64,000 bases of DNA from Micropterus salmoides. Lineage: Eukaryota > Chordata > Actinopteri > Centrarchiformes > Centrarchidae. Every line of letters starts with the position of its first letter. Within the stretch, counting starts at the first letter, position 1. A model generated the notes under the pieces. The model had not been told where the DNA came from. It saw nothing but the letters and a program-made list of their open reading frames with translations, and did no database searches. The stretch lies in NCBI RefSeq assembly GCF_014851395.1, contig NW_024044459.1:24735418-24799417 (forward strand), read 5' to 3'. This document shows, piece after piece, positions 1 to 11,250 of the stretch. The translations under genes were made by a program, and so were the position numbers.

Positions 1-813
1 ACAATGTATGATTTTTTAACTATTTATTTGTATGATACAGCTGTAAATAAGTTTTGAACACCTGTCTATCAGCTAGAATTCTGACTCTCAAAGACCTGTT
101 AGTCTGCCTTCAAAATGTCCACCTCCACTCCATTTATTATCCTAAATTAGATGCACCTGTTTGAGGTCATTAGCTGCATAAAGACACCTGTCCACCCCAT
201 ACAATCAGTAAGAATCCAACTACTAACATGGCCAAGACCAAAGAGCTGTCCAAAGACACTAGAGACAAAATTGTACACCTCCACAAGGCTGGAAAGGGCT
301 ACGGGGAAATTGCCAAGCAGCTTGGTGAAAAAAGGTCCACTGTTGGAGCAATCATTAGAAAATGGAAGAAGCTAAACATGACTGTCAGTCTCCCTCGGAC
401 TGGGGCTCCATGCAAGATCTCACCTCGTGGGGTCTCAATGATCCTAAGAAAGATGAGAAATCAGCCCAGAACTACACGGGAGGAGCTGGTCAATGACCTG
501 AAAAGAGCTGGGACCACCGTTTCCAAGGTTACTGTTGGTAATACACTAAGACGTCATGGTTTGAAATCATGCATGGCACGGAAGGTTCCCCTGCTTAAAC
601 CAGCACATGTCAAGGCCCGTCTTCAGTTTGCAATGACCATTTGGATGATCCAGAGGAGTCATGGGAGAAAGTCATGTGGTCAGATGAGACCAAAATAGAA
701 CTTTTTGGTCATAATTGGACCAAAAAGGAGGGGTCTGACAATTTCAGACCCCTCCATGATTTCTAGTGGGAGAACTTGCAAAATAGCAGGGTGTTCAAAT
801 ACTTATTTTCCTC

Positions 814-817
<4 letters not shown>
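1..817 (+). mobile_element. Degenerate Tc1/mariner transposon, left end cut by window edge
   Basis: This is a fish Tc1-family DNA transposon, which moves by cut and paste into TA dinucleotides. Near the left edge an inner direct repeat (about 38-66, with AAATAAG and TTTGAACACC) is visible. The right terminus (about 788-817) reads GTGTTCAAATACTTATTTTC then CTCACTG, the inverted counterpart. A transposase reading frame starts at 228. The copy is dead: the frame shifts near 630, and most of the 3' half of the transposase has been deleted around 718-735, so the catalytic region joins directly to the right terminal repeat. The outer left terminal repeat lies before base 1. Family placement rests on terminal-repeat and transposase similarity recalled from knowledge of the family. 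Confidence 0.9.
228..718 (+). pseudogene. Broken Tc1 transposase (N-terminal half)
   Basis: The reading frame opens MAKTKELSKDTRDKIV at 228 and matches the N-terminal paired-like helix-turn-helix DNA-binding domain of fish Tc1 transposases, including RSTVGAIIRKWK and a second helix-turn-helix near VSKVTVGNTLRRHG. At about 630 the frame is lost, and the open frame then stops at 698. In another frame the expected continuation is legible (ESWEKVMWSDETKIELFG, about 654-710), which carries the first catalytic aspartate. A one-base deletion is therefore the likely cause. After about 718 the coding region ends abruptly at the internal deletion, so the second Asp and the Glu of the DDE triad are missing. 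No functional protein is expected. Confidence 0.88.

Positions 818-906
<89 letters not shown>
818..906. repeat. (TG)n(TA)n compound microsatellite
   Basis: About 23 TG units run to about 864 and are followed directly by about 20 TA units to about 905. The tract begins at the last bases of the Tc1 right terminus, so the TA target duplicate may have seeded or merged with the repeat. It is expected to be highly length-variable. Confidence 0.97.
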
Positions 907-910
<4 letters not shown>

Positions 911-1990
911 CTCAAAAATAGATGGGGTGAAGTCCTCTCATCTAAAATGAATAAGCACCAAGAGGAGCGAGGGTGGGACATAAAAGAAACCAGGGGAGGG
1001 TGAGCAAGGGGGAGAAATCTCTCACCATATCAACATAAAGGTAACCAAAGTTCAGCCAGGAAGAAGCAGAAAAACACAGGCCACTAAGCTCTAGCCTCCG
1101 AGGTAACATGTGAACATGCTGAATAGGCTTTCAGAGAGAGACAACTGTCTGGCCATGAGTGACAAAAGCAAACCAGTCCAGCCAAAGGTCAACAGCCGTA
1201 CAACAGCAATAACACTGGGAACAAGGGAACATGGACCAGAAAATGACACTACCATCCACCCAGAGTAGTAGTAGTAATCAAACTGATCTGAATTTTAGTG
1301 TGTCGATAGGCGGGCAGCTGCAGTGCAAAGGAAAGCAAGAGTCTGTAAAAGAGGTTTGAGGAAGCCAAAGAGCAAGCTCTGAGAGAGTTGGAGAGATAAT
1401 AAAATAAGCCTTAAATTGATAAATGTCTGACCATGAAAGCCTTAAACAGATAAGTTAGTGTAGCTTTGAACTTCCTCCCACGAGGCAACAACAAGTCTGC
1501 CCCAAATCACATTTGATTTGAAAAATTTATGTTCAAAATTAGACTTTAAAAATATTAAAATGCTCTATGGGTAAATAATTAGATTTTATATACTTTAAAT
1601 ATACTGTAAATATAATTTGTCATATATTTGTCATTTAACACCAAGGACACAGAATTTGAACTTGGAAAAAGTATTTTCAATTTCACTGTGTCTCAGAAAA
1701 TGAATGAAAAACTGTTTCTTGAGATACTAAAAATGGCGTCAAATAACAACTACAGTCTGGCCTGAAGGTAGATTTGTAGACTAAGCATAACTAGATATTT
1801 GGAGTTAAATTGTATCTACATTGAATTTATCTATTTAGAAGCATTGGATGTGACAAGTATTATAATTACCTTTGATATGTACTTGTCAAATTAAGTCCAT
1901 TAGTGCAACTTTTGAAAGACCAAAGTGGTGAAAAGCAACTTTCCTCAAGCAATAGCAGGAGACTGTGTGTCATACATGAACAAACAACTA
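907..1990. other. Gene-free stretch, nothing recognised
   Basis: AT-rich single-copy-looking sequence. I see no splice-flanked exon, no recognisable repeat and no long open frame. It presumably lies downstream of the visible osbp2 exons, either inside a later osbp2 intron or in intergenic DNA. Confidence 0.5.
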
Positions 1991-1992
1991 AT

Positions 1993-2056
1993 CAAATTCA
2001 AATTCAAATTAGCTTTATTGGCATGAATGTGTAACAACAATATTGCCAAAGCATCA
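1993..2056 (-). repeat. 3' tail of a dispersed fish retroposon
   Basis: The plus strand reads repeated CAAATT units, then AGCTTTATTGGCATGAATG and CAATATTGCCAAAGC. Read on the minus strand this gives GCTTTGGC...CATGCCAATAAAGCT followed by AATTTGAATTTG repeats. That is the usual 3' end of a common fish retroposon. A related tail in the other orientation lies at about 36460-36533. The body of the element is not recognisable here. Confidence 0.55.
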
Positions 2057-2686
2057 TACAAACTACATAAGAACAATCAACCCCATACATTTCACTAACT
2101 AATCAGTGTACATTAAATCTGAAATGCTGGAAACCAGAAAGTTGGTTTCTTTACAGGCTGCAAACTTCTTGCAAAGCAGGCCAGGCTATCATTATTATGA
2201 AAGTGAAAGTTACACATATCCCTTTTTGGAGATAGCAATTGGGTGCTGTCTCCTGTTAAAGTGGGTATTTCAGGGCCAAATGTTGGCTTTGTTGAGAGTG
2301 TGCAATGTGCAAGGACAATGAATCCTGCTCTCACGTTTCTTTGAAATTGTTCTAAGTTGTGTACCAAATGGAGCATATAATTTAACATTGGAAACCCCTC
2401 AATGCAATCAAACAAAAATATGACATCATTTTATGTTCTGATGGAAAACCAAGGTCACTGAATGGCAAAGTCACCGCCAACTGTGTAGCAGTAAATTCTA
2501 CCACTGTGCTCTGCATCACGTCCACATTTGAGATGTGAAATTGCAGAGTAGGGTCTCAATAACATTAGGATAATACGCCATATACTGTTGGAAGGACACT
2601 GGGTGGTGTTTTCAGAGCTGCTGTGAGTAAAAAACAAGAAGCTCATGGGGTACTATGGCTGAACATGTTCCCAGAAAACACTAAAG

Positions 2687-2691
2687 CTAAT
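2687..2691. repeat. Left target-site duplication of solo LTR (CTAAT)
   Basis: CTAAT stands immediately before the LTR start and is repeated exactly at 3226-3230 immediately after its end. It is a 5-bp duplication, as expected for retroviral-type integration. Confidence 0.85.
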
Positions 2692-3225
2692 TGTTACGAC
2701 CCGTGAGGTCTGTGTGCTGTGTTTGTGTTGCTGTGGGTGTGTCTGTCTCTCTCCTGCAGGTGTGTGCCTGTCTCCTGAGTGTGACGCTGGGTGGAACTCG
2801 CAGCTGTAGCTGATCAGCGGCAATTAGTGGGCCGTACAAGCTGAGCCGGTGGGGCGCTCTCGGTCTCCCTCACTCACCCTTCCTTGGTTGCTTGCATCAG
2901 TCTGTGTGCCTCGTAGGACATGACCTGCTGGGTGCCGTTCACAACTTCGCCTCGCACTGTGAGGTTGGTGACTCCATAGAGGTAGTCGTCAGCCTGGCAT
3001 TCCTGACCAGTGGAAGCCATTGTGGTGAGCAGCGGGTTACCTCCATGTGTGCTTCCCCAGCGCGGTGGGAGCCGTGGAGACTAAGAGATTAAACGCCTTT
3101 TTTGTTACTTTGATTGAGAATAAATACATTAACCTGACACGTGTTTTGAGTCATCCTTGGTTTTTCCACCCAGTTATTTGTCTCTTTATTCGTCCCACAC
3201 CCCTAGACAAGCCGGTGACATAACA
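2692..3225 (+). mobile_element. Solo LTR (LTR retrotransposon remnant)
   Basis: A 534-bp block begins TGTTACGACC and ends GTGACATAACA, so its termini form the perfect short inverted repeat TGTTA/TAACA typical of long terminal repeats. It is flanked by identical 5-bp CTAAT duplications. A likely polyadenylation signal, AATAAA, lies near 3120 (GAGAATAAATACATT) and gives the plus-strand orientation. No gag, pol or env coding sequence and no second LTR are present. This is therefore a solo LTR left by recombination between the two LTRs of a full element. The 5-bp duplication fits Ty3/Gypsy-type elements, but without internal sequence the family cannot be fixed. Confidence 0.82.
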
Positions 3226-3237
3226 CTAATGCTCGCT

Positions 3238-3251
3238 CCCCCCCCCCCCCC
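3238..3251. repeat. Poly-C homopolymer
   Basis: About 14 consecutive C residues a few bases after the solo LTR. Homopolymers of this length are prone to slippage and to assembly length error. Confidence 0.95.
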
Positions 3252-5318
3252 AATGTTAAAGAACATGTACAGCTGTGATGTTTAAGAGTAAACTAAAATA
3301 CATGGCTAGTAAATACATTTGCAGCACTGCAGTGAGGCATTGCTCTCATTATTCACCCTCATTCTGCCAATGAGTTCAGCAGCTCTAAGTAAAGCCACTT
3401 AAAAATAAACTGTCACATGTACCAAGGCATATTTATTTAGAAGAGACTCTGCTTACAGCACGTTGCCTGCTAAACTAATTCTCTTTGCAAAACCTCACTG
3501 AAACAAGTTGTCAGCTGCAAGAACACACATTCTGGCCCTTGGCTCGAATGTATAGAGACCCTTCAACCACAAGGAGAAACCAGGACACATGGTGTTTTTA
3601 GATCTAAAATGAAGCCTCCACAAGTTTGTCAGAAATGCCCTTTCTGCAGTGTCCTTTTGGTTCACTGAGCCAGATCCACATAGCGTCAATAAAATGTCAA
3701 GCAATACCAGACAAGTTTGAAATTTGGAGATGAAAACCCTTTAAGATGTCTAAACATTTTGTATCACCTGTATATCACTCAGCCTGGAATAAAAAGTGAA
3801 GACTGGGTCAATAAATAGCTAATCTTTGCTGTCCGTGCATCAGAGTCACCGCCTAGCGCGCCCCCTCACATTTTCAACCCCTTCCTCCCCAACAACAGAT
3901 GTGGATGGATGGCTCTCTATAGCGAAGTCAACACCAAGGCCAGGAGCCCATTACCACGCCAGTCATGCCTCAAGGGCGGACTACCTCTCCCCTTCCCCCA
4001 CATCCTACCACCTTGGAGAACACGCTGCACCAACACAAATGCCTGTTTCCAGTTCCCACCATGCCTCATCAGAACACAATCTAATTTAAGCAAATATCTG
4101 TGTGTGAGGCAAGCTGGGATACAAGTTTACAGGTCACAGCTCAACAATTCACAACATTTCAACATGTAAACACAACCATCTTTCTCCTCAGCATGTGCAA
4201 AGCTTCATCGCCCTTCACTCCTTTCTTATTGGCCATCTCAGTGTTGTTGCACAAAAGAATGAGGGGGAGAGAGAGAAAGCAGGAGGATGGGATGCGGGAG
4301 AATGTAATTGGGAGAGCAGTAGTCTCTCCCCTATCCCACCGTCAGGGCTCATCTGTCTGCTCGTCCCTGAGGACAGGATGTCAGATCAGTGGAGCCAGGC
4401 CTCTGGCTGACAAGACGTCACCCTGTGGCAGAAAGATGCGCACGTCAAGAAGCCAAGTACATGGCAGAAAATGTACTACCCCTCTGGATTAAAGATGGTA
4501 TTTAAAGACAGTGAAAGGCCTAATCAGAAGGGAAACTAGTGTCAGAAAATTAAGATTGTTACTTTAATTTCTAATGGTTATGACAGTTGATTTTTGCAGA
4601 TTAGAGGCACCATGGTGCTGTGGACTGTAGAGTAAATTCACATGCATAGCTGTCACCAACCACATGTCACTTATGTGCATAGACCACCTTGTTTTAGAGA
4701 TGAATGGGTATCCAAGCAGATTCAAGACAAGTTTATAAAGTATAGTATACCCAGCTAAAAAAAATGCAGTCTAATACAACATCCCTGCAATAAATCCTTC
4801 CCCATCTCCTAGAAATTCCATTTATTTAGTACTAATCTGTCTTCCAGTTATGTTGTGTTTACAAATGTTATGTTCACAGGCAATGTTTTTTTGTAGAGAA
4901 GCGCTACATTTACGTATCACATAAAAGTCAAAAAGGATAATGGGTGTACACAGCACAGAAACTAAGACACCAGAGACTGGGATCACATCGCATGAGGTTC
5001 AGTCTAAACAACAAAAGCACTTTGTTAAGCTTAGGGAATAACTCTAGGTTAAATGTTAATAACGTATACATGCTGTGTGTCATCCTTCAAGTCACTGTGG
5101 ATTTGGGCCAGTGAGTGCCCAAATTATACCATTAAAAAAAAAGGGAAATAGAGTATACTTAAATACTAATCTAAATTGTGTGACTTGCCAGAAGTTTCCT
5201 AACAATGGTGATTTAAAAAAATACATAAAAACCTCCAAAACTTATTTTCTGTTGCAAATTAGTTGTAAATATAGTGACCCAGAGCTGAATAAATTCTACT
5301 CGAATATTATTTACCCTC
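3252..5318. other. Gene-free stretch, nothing recognised
   Basis: Mixed-composition sequence with only short accidental open frames. A GC-richer patch around 3.83-4.45 kb contains overlapping frames in several phases without splice signals or recognisable domains. I treat it as non-coding. Confidence 0.45.
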
Positions 5319-5526
5319 ATTCATATACATTTACTCATTTAGCTGACGCTTTTATCCAAAGCGACTTACAATTGCTATACATGTCAGAGGTCGCACGCCT
5401 CTGGAGCAAAGACGGGTTAAGTGTCTTACTCAGGGACACAATGGTGGATGGGTCACAGTGGGGAGTTGAACCTGGTTCTCTCACACCAAAGGCAGGCATC
5501 TTATCCACTGCTCCATCACCCCCCCC
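5319..5526 (-). mobile_element. tRNA-derived SINE
   Basis: On the minus strand, starting near 5526, the sequence reads GGTGATGGAGCAGTGGATAA, which resembles a tRNA A box. It is followed about 40 bases later by GGTTCAACTCCCC, a B-box-like motif, so the head is tRNA-derived and would carry an RNA polymerase III promoter. The body ends (plus strand about 5319-5370) in the common fish tail that reads TGTAAGTCGCTTTGGATAAA on the minus strand, then GCTAAATGAGTAAATG. Some fish LINEs share this tail. No clear target-site duplication was found. Confidence 0.75.
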
Positions 5527-8359
5527 TAACTGCTTTTGGCTCGGTGTACGAAATAAACATGTAACATACAATACAATATGGGACTTTGCTTTTGCAGTCA
5601 TATGTGATATACAGTATACCAGTATTAAAACAATCACATTATCAGATATTCATTGCAATTTGCCAGTCTTAATACACATGCAATCTGAAGATTATTGTAT
5701 TTTTAGCACAGAGAAGAGCTTGTAGCTGTGGTTGGAAAAGATTTATTTCAGCACTGACAGCAAAGAGAGAGGGAGATGACCACTTTGCAGCTGACTGTTT
5801 TGATGGAGTGCGCACGAGAAAGAGAATATATGAGAAGTATATCAGAAACAGAGAAAAGAAGCTAGATGAAAAGCGAGCATGCGTCCCTGAGGAGAGGAGT
5901 GTAATCCTGGGCAGTAATTGCTAACTGGCTCCATACCTCCCCTGAGATACATCACAAGGAGACAAACAGAGGAGACAGCAGGTTAAACCCAGTAACACAG
6001 CGCTCAGCTCTCCACAAGCAAATGAGAAACAGTGCAGTGCAACTCATCACTGTCCCACAGCTCTGCAGTACAGCTCTGGCCGTGTATCCAATCGAACATT
6101 CTCAGAAAGCAGCAAATAACAAAAGAAAACATTAACAGCAAACTGCAGCAACTAAATTTTAATTCAGTACTATTGTATAAGGTGCTAAGATAGACAAAAA
6201 GAAAAACAATCCGTCTGCTGACTACTAAACTGCAGATTTATATTCTGGTATGCTGAATACATTTTCTAAATTCCCAGCTGGTGCATCAAACCTATGTGAG
6301 GAAAATGGCTCTTGCTTATGGCATAACTGAAGTTTAAGGTCATTAATTATCCTACAACCTCAGAATACTAACTGAGCTCATCTGCACAAGTCTGGTCACT
6401 GTGACAGGAAGTTTGCTGCTCATGTGAAGCTTTTACTGGCAAAGAACTTAATCTAAACCCATGCACACATGACTGGTAAGCATACATGAACACACATAAA
6501 TCTTTCATTAACGTGGAAGCAAGCAGCTGCTCAAGCTGTGAGAGGAGGATGGTCTGTTGACAGCTACCTTATTTCATATAAAACATGGCTGGAATATAAA
6601 AAAAAACGTGACTACAAGTGAGACCTAAAATACAGTAACACATCTTTGAGTTACAGTATTATTACACATTTAAAGTTAGGATCTTCAAAACATTCATGAA
6701 ACCAAAGTCTATTTTTACAGTCGAAGCTTTTTCTGTAATAGCCATTCAATACATTCTGTAATGCGGTCTGTATATAGCATTTTTTTTTTCTTTAGTGGCT
6801 CTCTGCCTTTCCCATGTTGGATTTAAATTGCCTTCACATGCATGCGAGAATGGTTTATGGCACCAACACAGCTCTTCAGCAAGCAAGCTGTAAGAAGAAG
6901 CAAAAAGTCTATATTGTAGAATGTACTTTAGAAGAAGCTAGCTCGGTGTTATCAGTATGGATATATGGCAAATAATAACTTATTAGCTGGCTTGCTATGT
7001 CTTGTTTTGTTGAGCTGATGTTTGCCTGTGTTGCCGGCAAAATCAGCCAGAGGTTTCACAGAGGTTTAGCTGCTAGCTATAAATATTGAGTTGACGTTGC
7101 GGTCTAGCTTGCCAGCCCAGTTTCAAGCAACTATATTGCTCTGCAGCGGAAGAGCGCAGCCGGTGTCGAGCTGGAGCCGGGCGAGCGGGCAACATAGCCA
7201 GGCTTAGCAGCCTCTATGGACATAACATTAGTTAATGGCAGAGACGAAGAGACCGAAGAGGATGGTGATGAAGGAAGAAGAGAAAATCAAGAGTGACCAA
7301 GTAAGAGGCTCCCGGACATGGCGAGAGCTTCGAGAAATAAAAGGCTGCAAGACGAAGGGCGAGCTGGCATTCTGGGTACACAGTTAGACTACTACTACTA
7401 CTATGTTTGTCGACCTGCTAGTTTTTGTTTAAAATTAATCCTAACAAAGTATTTTATCCATATCACCCACTCATACTAAGCACTGCAATGGCAATTCCAA
7501 CTCAACAAAACTTAACAAACTAGTTTTAATAGCTTGACAAGCATTTTGATCTCCTATTTGACTGTTCATGCCATTGATAAGAGCTCATTGTTACTGTAAC
7601 TGTCTCTCACCCTAATAATGTAGAAAGATTTAGCTCCATGAGTCAGTAACCTTGGAACACAGCAAGATCGTGATTCATCATGATAATTGTCTAGGTGCCA
7701 GCGCTGCAAGATAATGAGCCATAAAGGTAACCATCAAAAAAGAAAAGAGGGGACTGCCTTCACAGAGCAAGAGTAGAGGTGTCTCTTACGTTAAGTGCAT
7801 TAATATTTGAAAAATTTAAAATGATGAGTGCATAGCAGGAGCTCAAGGGGCTGACCCTGCGCTCTAACCCCTAAAAATGCATACAGCATGAGTTTGTAAC
7901 AAGGGAGGGATAAAAGTAAAATGTCAACTGCCTGTGCACACTGACAAAGTTTTTATATTCTCAGAAACACAGACATACTTCACTGAGAATTGATTATCAA
8001 AGTGATGCGGAATCTCACATGGTAGTGGAGCCACAAACCACTCCACAATAATTCTGTTCATCATAGCAGCCTACCCAGTATGCTGGGTAAGAGAACTTTC
8101 ATTGTCTGACTGCAGATGCCACCAATTATCAAATGTCCAATTTCATAAATACATTTTTTATAATTAACAGGGACAAATGCCTTCAGTAAAAGTAGATATG
8201 AATGTAATGATGTGAATGGCCAGGTACAGGGCCAAAAGTGTACCCACTTTTCTGTGTTGATCCCAGTGGGGCAACATATAAGAGAGTATAAGAGACAGGC
8301 ATTCTCTCTGGGTGCTGCTTCATGTTACAAGAACAGAGAGTAGATATATGCCCATACTT
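5527..8359. other. Gene-free stretch with a GC-richer patch
   Basis: No exon was recognised. A GC-richer patch at about 7140-7380 contains GAGCTGGAGCCGGGCGAG and ends in ACTACTACTACTACTA. It looks like internal sequence of some dispersed element or an old CpG-rich segment, but I cannot assign it. The rest is AT-rich with no clear repeat. Confidence 0.4.
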
Positions 8360-8372
8360 CCACATCTACCAT
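8360..8372. repeat. Left target-site duplication of SINE (13 bp)
   Basis: CCACATCTACCAT at 8360-8372 is repeated exactly at 8630-8642 and brackets the SINE insertion. A 13-bp duplication is typical of LINE-driven target-primed reverse transcription. Confidence 0.88.
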
Positions 8373-8629
8373 CCATCCATCTTCAACTGCTTATGCTGCG
8401 TACAGGGGGGCTGGAGCCAATCCCAGCTGACATCGGGCAAAGGCGGGGTACACCCTGGACAGGTCGCCAATCCATCGCAGGGCCACACATAGACAAACAA
8501 CCAGTCACACTCACACCTAAGGACAATTTGGGGTCACCAATCAACCTAGTCCACATGTCTTTGGACGGTGGGAGGAAGCCAGAACCTTCTTGCTGTGAGG
8601 CAACAGTGCTAACCACTGCACCACTGCCC
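8373..8629 (-). mobile_element. tRNA-headed SINE with perfect 13-bp target duplication
   Basis: This is a 257-bp insertion. On the minus strand from 8629 it starts GGGGCAGTGGTGCAGTGGTT, followed by AGCACTGTTGCC, a tRNA-like A-box region. A GGTTCTGGCTTCC segment, a decayed B box, follows. The body contains motifs familiar from many fish genomes (CCAAAGACATGTGGAC, GGGTGTACCCCGCC) and the tail is GATGGATGGATGG at 8373-8385. The 13-bp CCACATCTACCAT duplication flanks it on both sides without mismatch. A central segment usually present in longer relatives, between the tRNA-like head and CCCACCGTCC, seems to be missing. This is either an internal deletion or a shorter subfamily. Confidence 0.8.
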
Positions 8630-8642
8630 CCACATCTACCAT

Positions 8643-10370
8643 TTAAAATTAATTAGACAGAAGTCACAAAATGTTTCAGAGGCTTGTCAGATTGCAATCA
8701 GGATTGTTAGCATAAAGAATTTATCCTTACATAAAGCAACAACTGCACTCTTTCTTTTGCCGTTTTTCTCTCCTATTTTTCACTAATCCCAAGTTCTTCC
8801 TAAAACTGGAGCGCTGCCTTCATGACAGTCACAATGACATGGCTGTCAGCCAGATTATGATTGTTTGTCATGTGCGTGCCTACCAGAGTTCTCCATCGTG
8901 GGGAGTTGCGACACTGAAAGGCATCTTATTATTCAGGCTGTTTTATTTGTTACTTTTTAAACAGTGGCCCAGTTGGAACAACGAGCTCTCAAATATACCG
9001 AGCTAAAGTGGTTTCTACTGGCCCTGAGCCACCGCTTAACCATTGTTACTGAACTTTGTCATTAAACTATGTCTGTATTTTGATTTATTTGCTTGGTAAT
9101 GACATTGGGCTCTGATTTACACCCATATAATTATCTATGTTAGTTTAGAGTTTATCTTTATTAGTTCATTTATTTGTTAGTTGTACTAACAGCTGGTTGT
9201 TTATGGACATAATGAATAAGGCGATCTAGAAAAAAAAGCTATTTAGACATCTTTACATTACAAATGTTCATATTAATTTCACACAAAGGCACCAAGAAAG
9301 AAAGAAAGAAAGTGGCCTAAAGCAACTTGTGTCTTATATTACTAGTCACATTTATTCACATATCATAATAAAACAATCACCTCCAATCTAAACCAGCAAG
9401 TTGAGCCACATTTTTGTATCAATGTCCCAAACCCACATGTTGTATAAAAATATCTTAAATCCACATGTTTAGCATGTAAAATGTATTTTCTCTGTCAATG
9501 TTTCAAACATGTTCACAACAGGCTGGCTCTTCGGAGCCTGTTCAAGATTTGGGAAACACCAGTATAAACTCGTAAGTGTTTATACATAAGTTTATACATG
9601 AGCACTTTCATATTTTAATATTACCACTGTTACATACAGGACATTGTTATGAAGGTTTTTGATCTATTACATTATGTTGAGTCACGATAAGACAACAGCT
9701 AGTACTATTGTGTCCTTGGAGGATTTCAGAGTTCAGAGTTGTGATGTGTTGGTTCTGACTCACTTGTTTTTTTGTGTAATTTAATCACATCCCAACATTC
9801 ATACAGAGTACAGTGAGCAGAAGCCTACTGTGAAAAGTCTTAAAACAACATGGCCCATACCACCTATGCCAAACTCGTTTGTGAAGAGACAGAGAGCCCG
9901 GGGCTTAAGAGCACAGCTGTTCAACCCAATATTGTCCAACTCTGCTATAAGCAAGAAAACCATACATGTGAGTGAGAGAGGTAGAACGGCAGGGTGAGAC
10001 AGTGAGAGGACAATGACAGCTAATACATTCGTTTGTTCTTCCAAGGGTAACTACATAATCATATACAGACACCATGAAGCATACTGTATAGGATGTTATT
10101 AACCTGCCATGAGCAGTAATAGAATATTGATTTGTTCTGTGCAAAAGCCTTTACCATTTGGACAATATGTTATGCAGGATAGTACTGCTTGTGAGTGAAC
10201 AGTGCAAAAATCCTATTAATCTGTGGTCCTTAGTTACTGCCCCGCAGCACCATAATACATTATATGAAATGTCCTGTTGTCACATTTGCGTTCAGGGACA
10301 GGTTCTAGCCTGGGATATACAGCATGTCACATTTTACAGTTTCTGATAATGCGAGAAACTCTTCACACTT
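8643..10370. other. Gene-free stretch, nothing recognised
   Basis: AT-rich sequence with a short (GAAA) run at about 9294-9312. No exon, splice-flanked frame or known repeat was recognised. Confidence 0.45.
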
Positions 10371-10432
10371 TAATATGCAAACACAGAGACACAGACACAA
10401 CACGTAGGCCTGGCAGGCTCCGACTCCTCCAT

Positions 10433-10440
10433 ATGCAAAT
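10433..10440. promoter_or_regulatory. Octamer motif ATGCAAAT
   Basis: A perfect POU/Oct-factor octamer lies about 290 bases upstream of the signal-peptide-like ORF at 10734. A second near-octamer (ATGCAAAC) is at about 10375. The motif is short and could be chance. It is noted because the segment from 10.4 to 11.3 kb is unusually GC-rich for its surroundings. Confidence 0.25.
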
Positions 10441-10733
10441 GTGAGGAGGAGCAGGCGCAAAGAAAAGAGAGGAAATGAGTCTGAGCGAGAGCAGCACGGG
10501 AGAAAGAAGGGAAAGAGAGAAGTAGACTGCATGCAATGAGAAGTGCAGGGTAGAGGACAGGCTGCTCTTTTTACAGCATGAGGCGCTGCATTGCTGAGGG
10601 AGGCTGCAGAAATGTGAGCGACCATGACAGACGCCCGAGAGAGCAAGATGGATGAAGGAATGACAGCTATCTCTCATTCAGGCGTACGATGAGGAGGAGA
10701 TAGCAGGATGAGGAAGGTTTTGTCGTTGGACAG

Positions 10734-10998
10734 ATGGAGAGGAGTGTGGCAGCTCCGTGCTCCTGTGTTATAGTTTTAGCCATAGCTGTACTGACCCTGG
10801 TTGAGTTTACTCAGGCAGCCCGAGTTGCAGAGGGAGCGGACCGTCCCTGGGTCCCAGCAGCTCCGGCCCTTCATCCCACTCTCAGCAGGCCTGATCCCAC
10901 TCCACGCTTTCTGAGACGCAACGCTGCCACGGGCCACTACATAATCCCAGCGAGGGGGGGGCTGAGGCAGCGACTTGCCCTGTTCAGCATTGCAGAGT
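10734..10998 (+). CDS. Possible secreted-protein N-terminal ORF (uncertain)
   Basis: The frame opens at ATG 10734 with MERSVAAPCSCVIVLAIAVL. This has the form of a signal peptide: a short polar start, a hydrophobic core of about 15 residues, then a small-residue cleavage region (TQA before ARV). The next about 50 residues are Pro/Arg/Ala-rich, with a dibasic FLRR site. I do not recognise a family. The frame stays open into the ACAT microsatellite and formally ends at 11249, but that part is repeat-derived, so I stop the feature before it. No strong GT donor was seen in the good part and no homologous second exon was found, so a coding role is unproven. The local GC-rich segment could instead be a regulatory element. 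Confidence 0.2.
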
Positions 10999-11000
10999 GC

Positions 11001-11062
11001 ACACACATACTTGCACGCTCACACACATACATACATACACACATACATACATACATACAGTA
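11001..11062. repeat. CACA/ACAT microsatellite
   Basis: Alternating ACAC and ACAT tetranucleotide units. It gives rise to spurious His/Thr-rich open frames on both strands. Confidence 0.9.
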
Positions 11063-11211
11063 CACAGACAGGGGAGCAATGCAGGCGCTCCCTATTGTAA
11101 TTCCTATGTACTCTCCTGCATTGCTTCCCTTTCTTCCCGGAAACACACACGCACTCGGGACACACACATTCACAATTCTCCTCCACATGCTTCTCTCCGT
11201 GCAGTGCAGAA

Positions 11212-11250
11212 TGGAGAGGGAGGGGGAGAGGGAGGGAGGGAGAGAGTGAA
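11212..11250 (+). repeat. Purine-rich G-run tract
   Basis: Several runs of three to five G separated by single A or AGA bases on the plus strand. It fits a G-quadruplex-type motif and belongs to the GC-rich 10.4-11.3 kb segment. Confidence 0.6.

Noticed and set aside
705..1003. Frames coding for Cys-Val and Tyr-Ile repeats
   Set aside because: They are translations of the TG/TA microsatellite.
5075..5725. Plus-strand frame of 216 codons, one of the longest in the window
   Set aside because: Its centre is the antisense of a tRNA-derived SINE and the rest has no recognisable domain, splice context or coding composition.
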